Source of the DNA: Atrina japonica
Lineage: Eukaryota; Mollusca; Bivalvia; Pterioida; Pinnidae
DNA: 64,000 bases
Reading direction: 5' to 3'
Assembly: GCA_030159075.1 (NCBI GenBank)
Contig: BROG01000246.1
Span: forward strand, 310,001-374,000
In this document: in pieces, positions 22,135 through 34,241 of the stretch
Position numbering within the stretch: the first letter of the stretch is position 1
Layout: every line of letters begins with the position of its first letter
The notes under the pieces: model-generated
The model's input: only the letters and a program-made list of their open reading frames with translations
What the model was told of the DNA's origin: nothing
Database searches by the model: none
Made by a program: the position numbers and the translations under genes

Positions 22135-22404
22135 ACTGTGAAATCTATTTTAAGAGATCATCCTTTCTAACACAGAAATGACTATAGTCTCTCAAAACAG
22201 GTGGTCTCTCAAAAGAGGTTTGATCTACATTAATATCTATTCGAATTATTTTCAAATCAAGGTCTCAGTTGACAGGTGGTCTTTCATAACAGTGGTCTCT
22301 TAACACATAAACCCCTGAAAAATAATGGACTTTACTGTAAATCAATGACTTAGATCAGTCCAAATGTGTCTTTAGGGGTGAATGGGTTAGGACAGGTTTC
22401 ACTG
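22135..22404 (+). mobile_element. Tigger-like MITE (GTGGTCTCTC family) with nested TTAA MITE
   Basis: The left CACTGTGAAATCTATTTTAA faces a right end whose reverse complement is CAGTGAAACCTGTCC. The body repeats ACAGGTGGTCTCTCAAAAGA and GACAGGTGGTCTTTCAT. Relatives lie at 37212-37379 and, internally duplicated, at 47825-48030. A short TTAA-type MITE occupies 22304-22386. Confidence 0.6.
22304..22386 (+). mobile_element. Short TTAA-flanked MITE, copy 2
   Basis: Left target TTAA is intact (22300-22303), while the right one has decayed to TTAG. Body matches 994-1076 (CAATGACTTAGATCAGTCC, AAATGTGTCTTTAGGGG). Confidence 0.8.
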
Positions 22405-22407
22405 TAC

Positions 22408-23600
22408 TATTATTATTATCAATATTCTTGTTGATTTAAATCCTTTACAGAAGATTCTAATATCCTAATACCAAACAAATTTCAACTTTCTAGCATCAGG
22501 CTAGCTGCCATTGTCTCTGTTAACTGTTGGATAACTCACATTAATTTTACTTCACCATTAATCTCCAGTGATGAATATAATGAAGTCAGATGATTAAAAA
22601 CCAACAATTTTCCCTGTAAACTGTTCAAAATGTATTTAGACCTTCAAAGTGAATGATGGCTGTATCAATATACATACAAAGGAAGCTTTGTCACAGTCTC
22701 GATCTACTCCAGTTTTCACAGATTAAGTCATCTGATTATTTGCATGGACAGTTTCAGAATGATTACAACGACCAGAAATGATCATTACATTAGTTCACTA
22801 TAAATTCCAATTTGCACAAATGGTTATACTCATGTGCAGTAAAATATTAGAAGCCCAACAACATTTTATCATGATATGTGTAGTACAACATTGACCAGAC
22901 ATTTCTTATTTATTAATGTCACAATGAAGGAGATCAGAATATTTCTTATTTTTCATGATGGTTTTATTATGATAAAGGCTGGGAATATCAAGATTATATC
23001 ACATGGATAACACGACACATTACACATATCGACACATGACACATATCACAGTTTTCATGTCAAATAAATCAGATGATAAAGACTAGGGTCAAAATCTAAC
23101 AATTGATGATTCCTTGAATGTTTCTTGTTTTGACTATTCAAGGCCAAAAAGTGTAGGCCAAGTTGCCACCACTGCTGCTGCTGCTGCTGTTGATGATGAT
23201 GATGCAAATGCTATGTGTAAAAATATCAATAAGATTTTATCATGTGACCCCATGTTTCAAAGTAAATGAATTGTTTTGCGGAGGTCATTTATCAGGCTGT
23301 CGAAAAAGGAAAGAGAATGACATCAATGTTTTAACAAGCCAATGAGAGATGACATTGTGATCGGAGATAAGATAACTTTATGTAAACGTCAGCAAGTTAA
23401 AATCAAAACTACGCAGAATCAGACAAAAACATAAAAGTAGACCTCATATTTTTCTGTCATTTTGCACCTTTTATAATGAATAGTCGGACAAAGAACTTTG
23501 TTTTATTGATGATTCATATCTTGCCAAGAATTTAATTCCCATTTACTCAGGCCCCACAAACTGTAGACATTAATACAATTGCAGGCGATTTCCCTTTACC
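22408..23600. other. Unassigned AT-rich segment
   Basis: Contains a short CTG/GAT triplet run near 23170-23205. No exon or element recognised. Confidence 0.35.
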
Positions 23601-23607
23601 CTACTTG

Positions 23608-23880
23608 TGGGCCTCTGTGGCGGACTGGTTAAATTAGCATCAAGCTTCAAACCAATAAGTCTCTAACCTCTAGTCAGGCACAGGCTGTGTCCTGCTGGGA
23701 CCTAAGCTAATTTTGCTAGAAAGTATGCCAGTTTTGTAAAATTTTGAAAGGTCAGTGGTCTATAGCTCTTCCTTGGTACATTTGTAACTGGGTTCTCTCG
23801 TCCGCCACTAAAAACTGGAAGCCACCATATGACTGAAAATTGTTGAAGTGTGGTGTAAAACAACATTTAAATTCAATTAA
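23608..23880 (+). mobile_element. SINE-1 (tRNA-headed)
   Basis: The head GGGCCTCTGTGGCGGACTGG, AAGTCTCTAACCTCTAGTC and body GTTCTCTCGTCCGCCAC lead to the tail CCACCATATGACTGAAAATT and GTTGAAGTGTGGTGTAAAAC. It is more diverged than the copy at 46785. Confidence 0.78.
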
Positions 23881-24177
23881 TCAAAACTTTACATTTCTAT
23901 GCCAAATATGTTGCAGTGACAGGGTTTTTTCTACCCATCTATGCATATCCAATTGGAAATTATGTCATCTTTCATTCCCAGAAATTTGGAAAAATCTAAC
24001 TGTATTAGAAATATATATGAATATAATTTCTCAGATATATTTCAGCGTTTAATTTATTCAAATTAACAATGCTGACTTTGTATCTGGTTTGATAAAAAAG
24101 ATTTAACTACATTTCTTATAATTTTCTTGTTTATTTTTAATTTATCACTTTTTTGTTTCTCACAGAAGTTAAAATCA

Positions 24178-24268
24178 GGAATTTTCGGACCCGAAATTGG
24201 GGACCATGTTATCATTTTGTTATTGGGAATGGGGTCTTATATCGGACCTGCACAGACCCTAGAAACTA
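24178..24268 (+). mobile_element. Fragment of the CAGGGATTTTCC MITE family
   Basis: CAGGAATTTTCGGACCCGAA, ATTGGGAATGGGGTC and ATCGGACCTGCACAG match end and internal blocks of the relatives at 14330 and 31321. Confidence 0.45.
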
Positions 24269-24269
24269 G

Positions 24270-25545
24270 TGCCAAAAAATTACTTAGTCCAAATACCTGG
24301 CAATTTGGGAATATTTAAAAAAAAAAAAAAATCAAAATCCTGTGGACATGCACACTTCCATTATGTGTACAAACAACCTACAAATTAAAATACAAAAGTT
24401 GTAGGAGGAGATAGCCAGACAAACCATGTATCTAAATTTGGACGCACAGATGGACGTTCGGGTGTAAATTAACATGCCCCTCAACATTTCGTCCTGGGGA
24501 CATAAAAACCCTGAGTGAGTTTTTAAATATCACCCAACAGACCAGCAACTTTCATTTTTAATATGCTGAGCAGTTAGCAGTTTTTATCTATTTATAAACA
24601 AATAGTTTGTTTTTGTTCAAATATGCATTTTATACTACACTTAACATTTTTTCCCCAGAAATATGGTGGTGGACATATTTTAAACAAATAGTTTATAAAC
24701 AGGTACATCATTGAAAAGGGTCAAATATGACTCTTTCGGACTGTTAAGTAATTCTTTTACATTTTCAAGTTCTATATCGTAATGATGAAATCCAATTATT
24801 GAATCATCTAACAAGGGACATAACTCTAAAAGCAAATTGTAAAAATTTTGTCCTTACCTTATTTTTGTTGTCATTAAAAACCTTTTCCCGATATGAATTC
24901 ATTTGGCAGTTTTAATCATAAGTGACGATCAGAAAGCAAACTGCTAATTACACAAATGAATAAGTATCCAGGCCAATGCTTATTCCAAATTAATTAAAGA
25001 TCAGCTTAAATTTGGAAATTTTTTAAAAATCATCAGCAATTACCTTTTAAAAAGAAGCAAAAAACTCACAAAACATTAGACAATGGCAGATGTCATAAAT
25101 TCAAAATAATCCATTAACAAGCGATATCATGCAAGAAAAAAAAAAGAAATCTGGATAAAATTTCAGAGTTAAATGTAAAAAGTTTCTTGCTGTTGATAAA
25201 CAAACTTCTGAATGTGAGAGTGAATTTGAACAGCTGTTATATTCATGAATGTATACATGTTAAACTTATTAGAGATCCAAAAATGAAATGAGTGCTTTGT
25301 TTGTATGAATATGTATGTGTGTGTGTATGCGTGCATGTATGCATGTATGCCAAGGTGTTTGTGTGTGTGTGTATATGTTAAATGTGTATGTGTGCCTATA
25401 TGTGTGTATGCATTACATGTGCATGTTTATATGTGTCTGTGTGCTAACAGTGGCTCTGTATCAAAATATTTATCTTGCATGTGAAAGGACCTGGTCCAAA
25501 TCCCAATCAAATCTGTACTGTGACAATGATTCATTTATTCCTCAC
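24270..25545. other. Unassigned AT-rich segment with TG-rich tract
   Basis: 24415-24510 resembles the 3' part of the repeat at 17840. 25305-25445 is rich in TGTG and ATGTGTATG. The cysteine-rich frame across it is a microsatellite artefact. Confidence 0.4.
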
Positions 25546-25872
25546 TTATATTGTTTGAATTTTTCTGTGGACTCCCAGCGAGTGTGTCTGCTCAAAATGA
25601 GATGCTTGCTCCTCCATGGCACCTGATCCCATCTCTAGATTTCTAGAGTTCCGTGTTTGTCCAATCTTCATCAGATTTGTATATTGTCTCCTAAACATCT
25701 TAAAAATTCGGAAAGAGCTGGTACTCTCTCTTTTCTTATGCCTTTCGCTTGGTGAAGGAACAGTCATTACCATTATTTAAAGTCTTGTATATGACCTGGT
25801 ACCCGGAATCGAACCCATTAGTCCCATCGCTTGTGAGTCAAACATTCTACCACTAGACCACTGCCGGCAGTC
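25546..25872 (-). mobile_element. SINE-4 (tRNA-headed)
   Basis: The minus strand at 25870 reads GCCGGCAGTGGTCTAGTGG (a perfect polymerase III box A) and later GGGTTCGATTCCGGGTACCA (perfect box B). The acceptor arms do not pair, so this is a tRNA-derived head, not a tRNA gene. The body continues through GAGACAATATACAAATCTG, GGACAAACACGGAACTCTAG and GATCAGGTGCCATGGAGG. Body fragments recur at 58098-58190 and 61030-61290. Confidence 0.75.
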
Positions 25873-25879
25873 TCTTGTG

Positions 25880-26920
25880 AGGGAAATGACCTATATACTG
25901 AACTGTTTGACATATTTGTACTCAGTTATACATAAATTCTGATTTATATCTATAATCTGGACTTTGTTCTTGAGGGGGAGAAGTTCAAAATGTTAAATGT
26001 TTACTGACAATGTCACTGCCATATTGTCACACACTGACAACCACATGCCAAATATCAATCTGAAAAACTTACTCAAATGAAAAATAAATTTCCATTTTCA
26101 ACTCTCGGTTCAAAAAGATAAGTAAATGTAGTTTTAAAAAAAGTTGATGACGATGGATGGATTACAAATTTTTGTTATTTCGATTAATTTTTCTCCCGTT
26201 TCTGCTAGCGTGAACAACCACTCCCTAGAATTTCTGGTGTATAGATTATTTTTGATATTATAAAATGTACATGTTAGACGATAAGGTTGAATCTTATAAA
26301 GAGAAAACTTTATACTAAAAATCTGTACTGGTTTGACATATCTCAATCTGATGTTTCATCGAGACTCGATATGTTTGTACAGAATTATCCATTACGACAA
26401 AAAAAAATAAATAAAAAATAAATCAAGAATAAGCACTCAATTTTCTTAAGTTTCTGAGTCACAGAAAGAAGAAGAAATAATATAAATGGTGAAACATGTG
26501 GTGTGTACGTAAAGAATCTATCACCCTAAAACAACATAAATGAAAAATACCATTATCTATCACTGGAAAAAAAATCAAAGAGCATTATAAATGTGATATT
26601 ATTTTCTTTCAAATAAATGCATAATTTATTCTCTTAACTTTCTGCTTTAAAAAAAAACAAACAAACAAAAACAATCACAAAACGAAAGCACCAATGTAGT
26701 CAAATTTTAACGGGACATATTTTTAAGATTCAGTCATACACCTCTGAAAAGCATTTGGCGGAAGTAAAATAAACTCCACCCCTCAATTTTTTTTTTTGAA
26801 TGACCATAAGTCTGTAGAAAAAGTACAAATTTCATCAGGAACTTTACATTGATGTGGTGACATCTTCCAGGATACAAAACAGAAACATTGAAATCGATGA
26901 TTCAAAAGAGTAATTCCCAA
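25880..26920. other. Unassigned AT-rich segment
   Basis: A-rich runs near 26399, 26560 and 26648. The small minus-strand frame at 26134-26346 has no recognised domain. Confidence 0.35.
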
Positions 26921-26924
26921 GTGA

Positions 26925-27610
26925 TATTAAATCTGTGAGTGACTGTAATTTTCCAGTGATATTATATCTGTGAGTGACTGTAATTGTCTAGTAATATTAT
27001 ATCTGTGAGTGACTGTAATTGCCTAGTGATATTATTTTTGTGAGTGACTGTAATTCCCTAGTGTTATTATATCTGTGAGTGACTGTAATTCCCTAGTGAT
27101 ATTATATCTGTGAGTGACCGTAATTCCCATGTGATATTAATTATATCTGTGGTTGACTGTAATTTCCCAGTGATATTATATCTGTGAGTGACTGTAATTC
27201 CCTAGTGATATTAAATCTGTGAGTGACTGTAATTCCCAAGTGATATTAAATCTGTGAGTGACTGTAATTTCCCAGTGACATTATATCTGTGAGTGACTGT
27301 AATTGCCTAGTGATATAATATCTGTGAGTGACTGTAATTGCCTAGTGATATTATATCTGTGAGTGACTGTAATTCCCAAATGATATTATATCTGTGAGTG
27401 ACTGTAATTTCCATGTGATATTATATCTGTGAGTGACTGTAATTCCCAAGTGATATTATATCTGTGAGTGACTATAATTCCCAAATGATATTATATCTGT
27501 GAGTGACTATAATTTCCCAGTGATATTATATCTGTGAGTGACTGTAATTCCCAAGTGATATTATATTTGTGAGTGACTGTAATTCCCAAGTGATATTATA
27601 TCTGTGAATG
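26925..27610 (+). repeat. Satellite, 35-bp unit (GATATTATATCTGTGAGTGA)
   Basis: About nineteen units of GATATTATATCTGTGAGTGA followed by CTGTAATTCCCTAGT, well conserved in length. Confidence 0.93.
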
Positions 27611-28590
27611 ACTGATATCTGTGAGCAAGTGATATCTGTGAGTTATTACAAGTGAATGATACCTTTGAACAAGTGAAATCTTAGACCAAATTATATCTGT
27701 GAGCAAGTGATATCTAAAACCAAGTGATGTATGTGAGTGATATCTGTGACTGAGTAATGCCTATAATGGTACAAAGTGATATCTGTGAGCATGTAATATC
27801 TATAATGGTACTGAGTGATATTTGTGAGTGATTACCATGAGCGAATGATACCTTTGAACAAGTGAAATATAGGGCCAAGTTATATCTGTAAGCAAGCGAT
27901 ATGTAAATTCAACTGATTTAATATGTATGCTAGTGATATCTGTGACCGAGTTATACCTATAGTGGTACTGAGTGATATCTGAGCATGTAATCTATAATGG
28001 TACTGAGTGATATATGTGACGGAGTAATAGCTATAATGTTTCCAAGTGATATGTGTGACCAAGTAATACCTATAATGGTACCCAGTGATATCTGTGAGCA
28101 TTTCATATCTATAATGAATGACACCAAGTGATATTTGTAAGCATGTAATACCTATAACAGTACTGAGTGATATCTGTGAGCATGTATTATCTATAATGGT
28201 ACTGAGTGATATCTGTGACTGAGTAATATCTATAATGGAATTACACGATATCTGTGAGCATGTAATACTTATAATGGTACTGAGTGATATTATGTGAGCA
28301 TGTTATATCTATGACCAACTGATATCTGTAAGTGATATCTGACCAAGTGATACCTGTGAGCATGTAATATATATAATCAAATGATATCTGTGACTGATAT
28401 CTGTAACCAAGAAATACTTTTAATGGTACCAAGTGATATCTGTAGGTGATATCTATAACAAAGTGATATCTCTGAGCATGTAATATCTATAACAAAGTGA
28501 TATCTGTGAGCATGTAATATCTATAACCAAGTGATATCTGTGAGTAAGTGATATCTATAACCAAATGATATTTGTGAAAGAGAATTTCTG
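27611..28590 (+). repeat. Degenerate satellite (AGTGATATCTGTGAGCATGT)
   Basis: Units of variable length built from AGTGATATCTGTGAG, CATGTAATATCTATAA and TGGTACTG. They directly continue the 35-bp array and share GATATCTGTGAG with it, suggesting a common origin followed by divergence. Confidence 0.85.
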
Positions 28591-29428
28591 GCCAGGATAA
28601 TCTCTTGTTGTTGAAGTGGACTGGATCTGTGGCCTAGACACAAGTGGTCACCAAATAAATTCATTTACGGTGCAGGGATTATGTCACAAGGGGTATTCAG
28701 TCAATTACTCCACTGATAATTTCTATAATCTGCAGATGGAAATCAATTGATAATTCAAATCACTACAGAAAAAAAAATGAAAAAGTTGTGCTTTAGAACA
28801 AAATATCCATTATTTCATTTTCTATACAAGTTTAACTCAATTCTTATATCTAGCTGATTTAATTCTTACATATCACTGACTTAATTCTATATCACTGACT
28901 CAGTTCTAAATAATTGACTCAATTTTTAAGTTATATATCACTGACTCAATTCTTATATATCACTGACTTAATTCTTATATATCACTGACTCAATTCTATA
29001 TCACTGACTCAATTCTTATATACATGTATTACAGACTTAATTCTTATATATCACTGACTTGATTGTATATCACTGACTTAATGTATATCACTGACTCAGT
29101 TCTTATATACCACTGACTCAGTTCTTAAATATCAGACTCAATTCTTATATATCACTGACTCATCCCTGATTTAATTCTTACATATCCTGATTTAATTCTA
29201 TATCACTGACTCAATTATATATCACAGACTTTTTTATATATCACTGACTCTATTCTGATATATCACTGACTCTATTCTAATATATCACCGACTCTATTCT
29301 GATATATCAGACTTATTTCTTATTAATTGTTGACTCAATTCTTATATATCACTGACTCAATTCTTATATATCACTGACTCAATTCCATATCACTGACTCA
29401 ATTCTTATATATCACTGACTCAATTCTA

Positions 29429-30395
29429 CAGCGCTATGCCATAAGTATTCGCGATTTTTAATAATGGCGGACGTAAACAATGATGAATTTAAACATCAAA
29501 TTGTATGATAAAAAACTGACTTACTTTTATCAACACTTGGTGAGATGACCTTTGGACTTAATGACAGCTAATAGTCTACGAGGAATAGATTCATATTATG
29601 ATTTAATGTACTTTTCATCAAAGAAATTCTAGATGTGTAAACAATTTTTCGGGAATCTTGATACTTGGAGCTTAATATTGCAAAGTTTTATTCTATTATG
29701 AGCCATAAATTCTCAAATATATTAAAGTCTGGTGATTGAGCTGGATAAACATTTGTGGGAATATAATTTCGTTGTTTGTATTGTAGAGTAATACAAGCTC
29801 TATGGACAGGGGTGTTATCATCTTGATAGGTTTTATAAAGGAAATGTCAGACAATAACATGCCAAAGTTGATTTTCTAAAATGGAAATGTATTACTGTAC
29901 ATTAATATTTCCATTAACCATGCTGTGAGCCTTTTAAAACTTTCCCCTGTTGTAATTTCTATGACGAATAATCCAGTTTTGATCCCGTTTTGACAGCTTC
30001 CACGGGCGTCCATTTCTTTTGAGAGTTTTTATTTTACCAAATGACAAATATTTTTTTTCAAACAGATCAAGTGGTTGGCTTGGGTTTTTGAAATACATTC
30101 TCCATAACTTACGGGTTTTGTCCTTTTAATTTCATTTCAACATTTTTCATTTTTTTCATGTCCTCTGAGATTTTTGTTGGTTTTCTACTCACAGCGAATA
30201 ACTGGTTTATTTATATTACATTTCAGAGTGCAGGCAAAAAAAAACTTATAGGTGACGTCAATTCTGATGTCACGACACCTCTGTAGAAATTTGGATGGCC
30301 AACATGGCATATGTTATTATCCATTCCCTGAGCGAAGTGCACAGTGTGAACTTAGCCATTACGTAAAAATCAGAAATACTTTTGGCACGGTGCTG
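29429..30395 (-). mobile_element. Tc1/mariner-family transposon relic, 967 bp
   Basis: Ends are CAGCGCTATGCCATAAGTAT and, as reverse complement of the right, CAGCACCGTGCCAAAAGTAT, continuing as CGATTTTTAATAATGG versus TGATTTTTACGTAATGG. TA duplicates flank it (29427-29428 and 30396-30397). It sits inside a 22-bp satellite that continues seamlessly on both sides. A full-length relative would be about 1.2-1.6 kb. Confidence 0.9.
29530..30035 (-). pseudogene. Tc1/mariner transposase remnant
   Basis: On the minus strand, with frameshifts and stops between them, appear: KRNGRPWKLSKRDQNWIIRH near 30020-29960 (second helix-turn-helix region); MVNGNINVQ then ISILENQLWHVIV; YQDDNTPVHRACITLQY (second catalytic Asp region); YPAQSPDFNIFENLW-like text (catalytic Glu region); and SIPRRLLAVIKSKGHLTK at the C-terminus ending at 29530. 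The order is that of a Tc1-like DDE transposase. It is clearly inactive. The first catalytic Asp region was not seen. Confidence 0.82.
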
Positions 30396-31160
30396 TATAT
30401 CACTGACTCAATTCTTATATATGACTTACTTAATTCTTATATATCACTGACTCAATTCTATATCACTGACTCAATTCTGTATCACTGACTCAATTCTATA
30501 TCACTGACTCAATTCTTATATATGACTTACTTAATTCTTATAAATTTGTTGACTCTATTCTATATCACTAACTCAATTTTTGCATACCAGTGACTCAATT
30601 CTAATATACATGTACATCGCTGACTTATTTCTTATATAAAATCATCACAGACTCAGTTCTTATATATCACCGACTCAATTCTATATTACTGACTCAATTC
30701 TATATTACTGACTCAGTTCTTATATATTGCTGACTCAATTCTTATAAATCTGACTCAATTCTTATATATTGCTGACTCAATTCTTATATATCTGACTCAA
30801 GTCTTATATACTGCTGACTCAATTCTAAAATATTGCAGACTCATGAAAGTCTTATATGTCACTGACTCAATTCTATATCATTGACTCAATTGTATATTAC
30901 TGACTCAGTTCTTAAGCATTGCTCATTTTCATATATTGTTGACTCTTGAAAGTCTTATAAATCGCTGACTCAAATTTTATATATTGCTGACTTAATTCTT
31001 ACATATCACTGATAATGATACTTGTTAGCCATACGGATTTCTGGTTTCCGTGGCTATGACATTGATTACAAAGAAAAGCAGTAGACAAAAATGCCAGATT
31101 TAGTGTCTTTTCTTCAAGAAAAAGCATATATTATCTTGTAGACTTAACTGCAAGCATGAG

Positions 31161-31790
31161 TTAACTCATTGATTCCTTTTGTCATATTTGAACTCACCCA
31201 TTTCAAAGAGTGGTAAAGTCCACTGGCAGAATTTAGGGATGTTTGATTTAGCATCCAAATTTTACAATAATTTGATATGAATCATTTAAAGCTGGTTCAT
31301 TCCTGATTTATGACTGTTGACAGGCCTTAAAATTTCTGCCAATTTGGAGAAAAAGCCATTGGTTACAAAATTGGGAACTTAAATGTGAATTTGAGTCAAA
31401 TTGGGAAAAATAGTTAGCACACATGTCAATCCACATGAAATGGAATTGCTCCCCACCAAATAATCTTATTTTTCATTACAGCCATAGTCTGTACACCATA
31501 TTGGGAATTTTTTCACCAAATTGGGAAAAAACAAATATTTTACATTGGGAATGGGGCCGAATTTTGGTCCCATGAATACTATAGAAAAAGCCCTGGTAGA
31601 CCATACATTGTATTGATTTACTTACTGCCCTTAATGTCACTGACATATAGGGAAGCAACAAAGGACCTCAAGTCCTTCCTGTTTCCTGTCATTTTTTCTA
31701 TTGTTCCCCAGGTTTTGTTTCAACTTTTCCTCTCTGCCTCTAATGTTTATTGATTTGGGTGAGTCTAAATGTGACCATAGGGGTGGATTC
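31161..31790 (+). mobile_element. Long TTAA-type MITE with internal insertions
   Basis: Starts at TTAA (31161-31164) with CTCATTGATTCC and CCATTTCAAAGAGTGGTAAA, and ends TTTATTGATTTGGGTGAGTC, AAATGTGACCATAGGGGTGG. The right TTAA is lost. Relative to the 207-bp copy at 49536 it contains an insert at 31321-31595 and a second unmatched stretch at about 31608-31742. Confidence 0.7.
31321..31595 (+). mobile_element. MITE of the CAGG...AAATTGGG family, nested
   Basis: Runs from CAGGCCTTAAAATTTCTGCC to TATAGAAAAAGCCCTG (reverse complement CAGGGCTTTTTCTATA), with AAATTGGGAAAAA motifs throughout. It interrupts sequence that is contiguous in the MITE copy at 49536 (GTTGA to GTAGACCATAC). Confidence 0.65.
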
Positions 31791-31794
31791 GATA

Positions 31795-32838
31795 ATTTGC
31801 TTGTGTTAACTAGCAACAGAGAGCTTGATTTTAGAACTTCTTTACTCACATGACTAAAGACGAGAATAGACAAAAAACGATTTAGTAATAAGTGAAGGTC
31901 AGATGATTGTCTTAGTACAGTTGTGTCAATGACATTGGCGTGAACGTTTGATCGATTTACCAGACGTAGAATCTTGTGACATTTTGATTTATTCCATGAA
32001 ATCATGCATCTGTTCTGGTACCCAGTATGCAAACAAGGTAAAAAGGAAGTAGCAAGAAAAGGGAAAGTCATGTGATACTGGCATGAAAAATCTAGAAAAT
32101 TGACGAACAATCCGAGAACTCAAAATTGAGGCTACTTTTGGGCAAGGAATTTTTTGTTTTGTTTTTTGTTTTAAACTCAATGAATGATATTTTTCAATAA
32201 AAAGGAACATTTTCTTGATTTTATGAATTTCTGTGAAAGAGTACTGTGACTTTAAGAATTATGATGAAGTTGTGTCTATTATTGAATAACTATAAACACT
32301 AAAGCAGTGTGATAAAAAAATTAAAAATCTTTTATTCAATTCAGAAAAGCATGAATAACTACATGTAATTGATATATTGATCAGAATGAAAAAATGTCTT
32401 TAGCATAACAGCCATTTATTTATATATATGCTTTGTGATATTACATATCGTGACATTCTTTAAGATACTGTCAGGGTAATACAATATATATATTTTTTAA
32501 TTAAAGTACCCTAGGTACATACTTTGAAATTCAATATTTATGTATAGTACCAGTAATTAACTTTTTTAAATGGAGGCTTTTCAAAGCACTTGTTATACTC
32601 GTTTCATTTAGAGAAGAGAAATATGACACAGTTTGAATAGCGTTGACAATTAATTAGGTCAAAGGTTTAGCTCACACAATTCAACAGTTTAGTTTAGAAA
32701 AAATAATCGGCACAGTCTGCTGGAGATATCGTATGTTAACATGATTAAGGTAAATTATAAATCGTTAAAAAATATAAATTTGAAAGTCTTCGAATTACTA
32801 ATCAAAATTAAAGATCTCATTTGAATTTCTGAATTTTG
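31795..32838. other. Unassigned AT-rich segment
   Basis: A 157-codon minus-strand frame (31637-32110) runs across the MITE end into this segment. Its C-terminal third translates MITE sequence and no domain is recognisable, so it is not called a gene. Confidence 0.4.
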
Positions 32839-32839
32839 A

Positions 32840-32935
32840 ACAGTGTTTACAATTTTTCTGTTATATGGTGGGGGCCGTTTTTTATAAAGGGAGATAGAAC
32901 CTGTTTACAATGTACCCGAGAAGAGATCGGGATTT
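32840..32935 (-). mobile_element. SINE-1 fragment (3' half)
   Basis: The minus-strand body and tail remain (GTACATTGTAAACAGGTTCT, CCCACCATATAACAGAAAAA), but the tRNA-like head is missing. Confidence 0.6.
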
Positions 32936-33567
32936 GATGTTTACACACTTATTCTAGTATCAACTTTATATTTAATTTGTTTTCAAATTCAGTTCTGGGC
33001 AGAATTTTTTCTCTCCAACATACAGAAAATAAAAATGAAGCTTCTTTTGAGTACCATGTAAGTGTGAAAAAAAAAAAGATTTCTTGTTTATAGTGATTTC
33101 TGAGTTGTACCAAACTGGTAAAAGGAAAATTCTTTGGAATTTGAAGACATTAACATGTAGGATGATATTATATACCCTAAATGTCAACTATTGCTTTCCC
33201 CTCCACACCCCATCAAACTGGTTAATGGACAAGTTCTGTGGAATACTTTAACATACAGGACAATATACCCCAAATGTCAACAATTACCAAACCCCATCTC
33301 ACCAATCTAGTTGTATCCAAATGATAAAAGGAGAAGTTTTGTCAGAGACTTTAACCATTCCCTACCCCACCCCACTAACAACAGGTCAACCACTCCTAAC
33401 CCCACTCCACTTACGAGGTAGAGATAATATACCCTAAATGTCAACCATTCCTAACTCCATCCCGTAAACATCAAAATAGGATAATATACTCCAAATCAAT
33501 ATCACCTATATTCCTTACCCCACCGCACTTATGATGTAGGTATAATATTCCCCAAATGTCAACTATA

Positions 33568-34235
33568 CAGGCCTTCAAGTGGGTTTTGGTAAGAAAATAG
33601 GGCTTTCAATAGGGCTAAAATTCTTGAAAAATAGGGCTTTATAGGGCAGTTTTGACAAATTACAGGGGGATTATAGGGTCATTTTCCTTAAATCTAATGA
33701 ATATCTATTGAAAATATACATACCTTGATTAAGATTAATGTACAAACTCTTACCAAATTACATTTTTGAGGCATGTACACTTAACTGAAGTCTTCTGATG
33801 ACTGTACTGCACCAACTGGGACACCAAGGCAGCTCTGATAGACCTTAGCTAACCAAGACTTGGGAACCTTGTTTTAAACTGTAAAGGCACACATAAGATC
33901 TTCAAAGCTGTTTTGGTATCTTGTTGTTGAAGTCAATCATCATAAAGACTTGAATGTTGTGTGTCACATGAAATGATAAGAAAATAAGATATTTAAAAAA
34001 AGCACTGGATGACTTAATTATATTTAAGACACGTACCTACATATCTGTAGACCGAGACATGCCTGTTTTGAGAAAAAAGTGTCATTTTTCAATTTCCGAC
34101 ATATTATTTTCTCTTTTTAGGGATAATATAGGGAAATGGGCTTTTTTGGGCTAAAATATAGGGATTATAGGGTACTCCCAAAAAGATAGGGATATTATAG
34201 GAATTATAGGAAATATAGGGCCGGTTGAAGGCCTG
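33568..34235. mobile_element. hAT-like MITE, 668 bp
   Basis: The ends CAGGCCTTCAAGTGGG and (reverse complement) CAGGCCTTCAACCGGCC are inverted, and the subterminal ATAGGG/CCCTAT blocks mirror each other. Flanks ACTATA on both sides, extending to AACTATAC versus GACTATAC, look like a target duplication of about 8 bp as in hAT elements. The interior is non-coding. Confidence 0.75.
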
Positions 34236-34241
34236 ACTATA

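Larger units (their letters stand above)
28855..31012 (+). repeat. Satellite, 20-22-bp unit (ATATCACTGACTCAATTCTT), split by a transposon
   Basis: Imperfect units of TATATCACTGACTCAATTCT run from 28855 to 29426 and resume at 30396 to 31012 after the Tc1/mariner relic. Unit length varies (TATATATCACTGACTCAATTC versus TATATCACTGACTCAATTC). Confidence 0.93.

Noticed and set aside
25800..25872. Apparent tRNA gene on the minus strand with perfect box A and box B
   Set aside because: Acceptor-stem halves do not pair and the sequence runs straight into a SINE body that recurs elsewhere; called as a tRNA-derived SINE head.
28855..31012. CRISPR-like array
   Set aside because: Units are contiguous 20-22-bp repeats without unique spacers of constant length, in eukaryotic DNA; a satellite.
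31637..32110. 157-codon minus-strand frame, the longest in the window
   Set aside because: Its C-terminal third is MITE sequence, it has no recognisable domain, and frames of this order can arise by chance or through insertions; no splice or start support.
33014..33055. Short frame MKLLLST before GTAAGTG, resembling a signal-peptide start
   Set aside because: Only eight codons, weak exon-side donor bases, no supporting context.
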